Assembly (NCBI RefSeq): GCF_047496725.1
Contig: NC_132973.1
Coordinates: 3,385,233-3,449,232, forward strand
DNA length: 64,000 bases
Direction of reading: 5' to 3'
DNA from: Anoplolepis gracilipes
Taxonomy: Eukaryota > Arthropoda > Insecta > Hymenoptera > Formicidae
Shown: in pieces, positions 62,591 through 64,000 of the stretch
Layout of the letters: each line of letters opens with the position of its first letter
Numbering within the stretch: position 1 is the first letter of the stretch
The notes under the pieces: generated by a model
Seen by the model: the letters and a program-made list of their open reading frames with translations, nothing else
The model's database searches: none
Told to the model about the DNA's origin: nothing
Translations under genes and position numbers: made by a program

Positions 62591-63560
62591 ATACTCCTAG
62601 TGCACGGTGTGATAACACTTTGATAGAAACCGTAATAATAAGTAAATAGGACCGAGAAGAAGAAAATCGCTTCGACATTAAAAAAAAGTAAGAAAAAACT
62701 TACGAGCGATCTGAAAAAGAAAATCATCGATAACGACTCGCATATACTATCCGAGGAATGTCCGCTCGCTTCGCGGTCGCCGGTTCTGTTCTCGAGAGGA
62801 TCGTATCTCGCGGTCGTATTCCGTCGGGCCCCTCTAGCCAGGCTATCTTGATCTCGTCGAAGAGAGCACGAGCGCGTCAGTCTCGCATCTGCGGATTCGG
62901 CACGGTTCGGCCTAAAAGGAGAAGAGCGAACCGATGACACACCGCCCCGGGACGAAATCTTCTAAGAGACTCGATCGGCCATCCCCCTCCCGCGCCCTCC
63001 TTCATCGTCTTTTTCTTTCTCCTATTTTCCTTACCTTCGTTCTTCTCCGCGCGAGTCTCGTCGCTGCGAGAAGAGATCTTCTTATTCGTTCGTTCGCCCT
63101 AACTTTTACGAGCGCCTTCCAGCGAGAGAGTCCCGTAATTGCCTCTTTAGCGGTACCCCCGGTACTTCTTAGTCCCGACCGAGGAGGCATCAGGAGATAG
63201 ACTCGAGTAGTTTCTCTCTCCTTCTTCTCTATCCTCCTCCCTCGGCCGTCTACTGCCTTTCTGTGTGCTTCTCTTTTCCCCGACCATCCCTCGGCCCGTC
63301 TTCTCGCGCCTCGTTTTACTTTTGTAACCACGGTATACACCGCGAAACATGGAAAGCGACGCTATTGCGAGAGAACTTTGTATCTCGTTTGACATCGTTG
63401 GAGCTGTACTACGATGATACACATGACGACAGTTCGCTCGCGACGATGGTACTGATAAAATCGAGAACGAAAGACGTTGGCCTTACGGAAACTTTCGACG
63501 TTCGACCTTCGAGACGAGCGCATGACATCGATACAGATGCTTTGCGAATGTAGGAACTCG
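62591..63560. promoter_or_regulatory. GC- and pyrimidine-rich block near the right edge
   Basis: From about 62750 to 63540 the DNA is CpG-rich with long C/T-rich stretches (62980-63050, 63210-63310). In composition it is the block most like 4089-5560, so an alternative promoter or leader of svp, or the promoter of a neighbour, is possible. No start site or coding sequence could be fixed. Confidence 0.25.
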
Positions 63561-64000
63561 TTGAAAAATTATTTTAAAAATTTTACCGTAAATATTGTAT
63601 AAAAAAATTATGTCAAATGTATAAATAATTGAAAATAGATTGTAAACATTTTTTTTCTAAATATCGCGATATCTGTGAATTATTTCAGCGGCCATATAAA
63701 AGTTCGTTGATAATATATAACATTGGGCAAGAAATATACATATCATATATTGATGTATAGAAGCTTATCGCGTATTCTTGAAAAAAATATGACTTGTTTA
63801 TTTATCGTGGATTTAAATCCATTAGCGGTTGCGAACGGTAACCACAGAAAGAACCAACTACACCGCGAGAGATGAAGAAGTCAGGCGAGAGACAAAGAAG
63901 CCGTGTATGAAATATATCAATCAAGAGAGCAGAACGATCGATTTCTCGACGAGAGAGACAGAGATACGGCGCGTGCTCTTCGGCATCTTGCGGTCGTAAT

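Larger units (their letters stand above)
53961..64000. other. Upstream non-coding block 6, no gene recognised
   Basis: AT-rich stretches with nothing recognised: 54601-55200, 55741-56060, 56741-57030, 57291-57600, 58421-58770, 59361-59520, 59801-60230, 60561-60840, 61061-61300, 62111-62590 and 63561-63830. Complex or mixed islands: 54071-54600, 55201-55740, 56061-56740, 57031-57290, 57601-58420, 58771-59360, 59521-59800, 60231-60560, 60841-61060, 61301-62110, 62591-63560 and 63831-64000. No frame resembles a known protein. Confidence 0.6.

Overview
The window looks like nuclear DNA of an insect, most likely a hymenopteran and plausibly an ant. The species is not proven. The grounds are a clear seven-up type nuclear-receptor exon with a eukaryotic splice donor, AT-rich DNA broken by CpG-rich islands, very many GA/CT and TA microsatellites, and no bacterial gene organisation. 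Only one protein-coding segment can be supported: the first coding exon of the COUP-TF family orphan receptor seven-up (svp) on the minus strand, 3284 down to 2939. It encodes the N-terminus and most of zinc finger 1 and ends at a consensus GTGAGT donor. Positions 2938 to 1 are therefore the start of a long first intron, and the rest of the DNA-binding domain and the ligand-binding domain lie off the left edge.

Positions 3285 to about 5560 are the likely svp 5' leader and promoter. This stretch is GC- and CpG-rich, with TGCC, CAG/GGC, GGA/GAA and CT repeats. From about 5.6 kb to 64 kb I recognise no gene. It is a patchwork of AT-rich, low-complexity stretches (roughly 300 to 900 bp each) alternating with 250 to 900 bp islands of complex, CpG-containing sequence. 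This is the layout expected for the enhancer-rich gene desert around a developmental regulator. The islands carry recurring homeodomain-type motifs (GGCTAATTA, TAATCC), Runt, SOX, octamer, E2F and nuclear-receptor-type words, and several palindromes. Their function is inference from composition and motifs only.

The structures that stand out are: (1) a 179-bp inverted duplication, about 97% identical, flanking about 1.6 kb (16386-18323); (2) a 531-bp foldback element with about 110-bp inverted arms and a core resembling a hammerhead ribozyme (21212-21742); (3) a duplicated, roughly 90-bp homeodomain-site module about 0.9 kb apart (30570-30666 and 31475-31566); (4) repeated GGCTAATTA words across distant islands; (5) paired nuclear-receptor half-sites at 40153-40180, which could be autoregulatory. 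No tRNA, rRNA, known microRNA, CRISPR array, intact transposon gene or virus-like gene was recognised.
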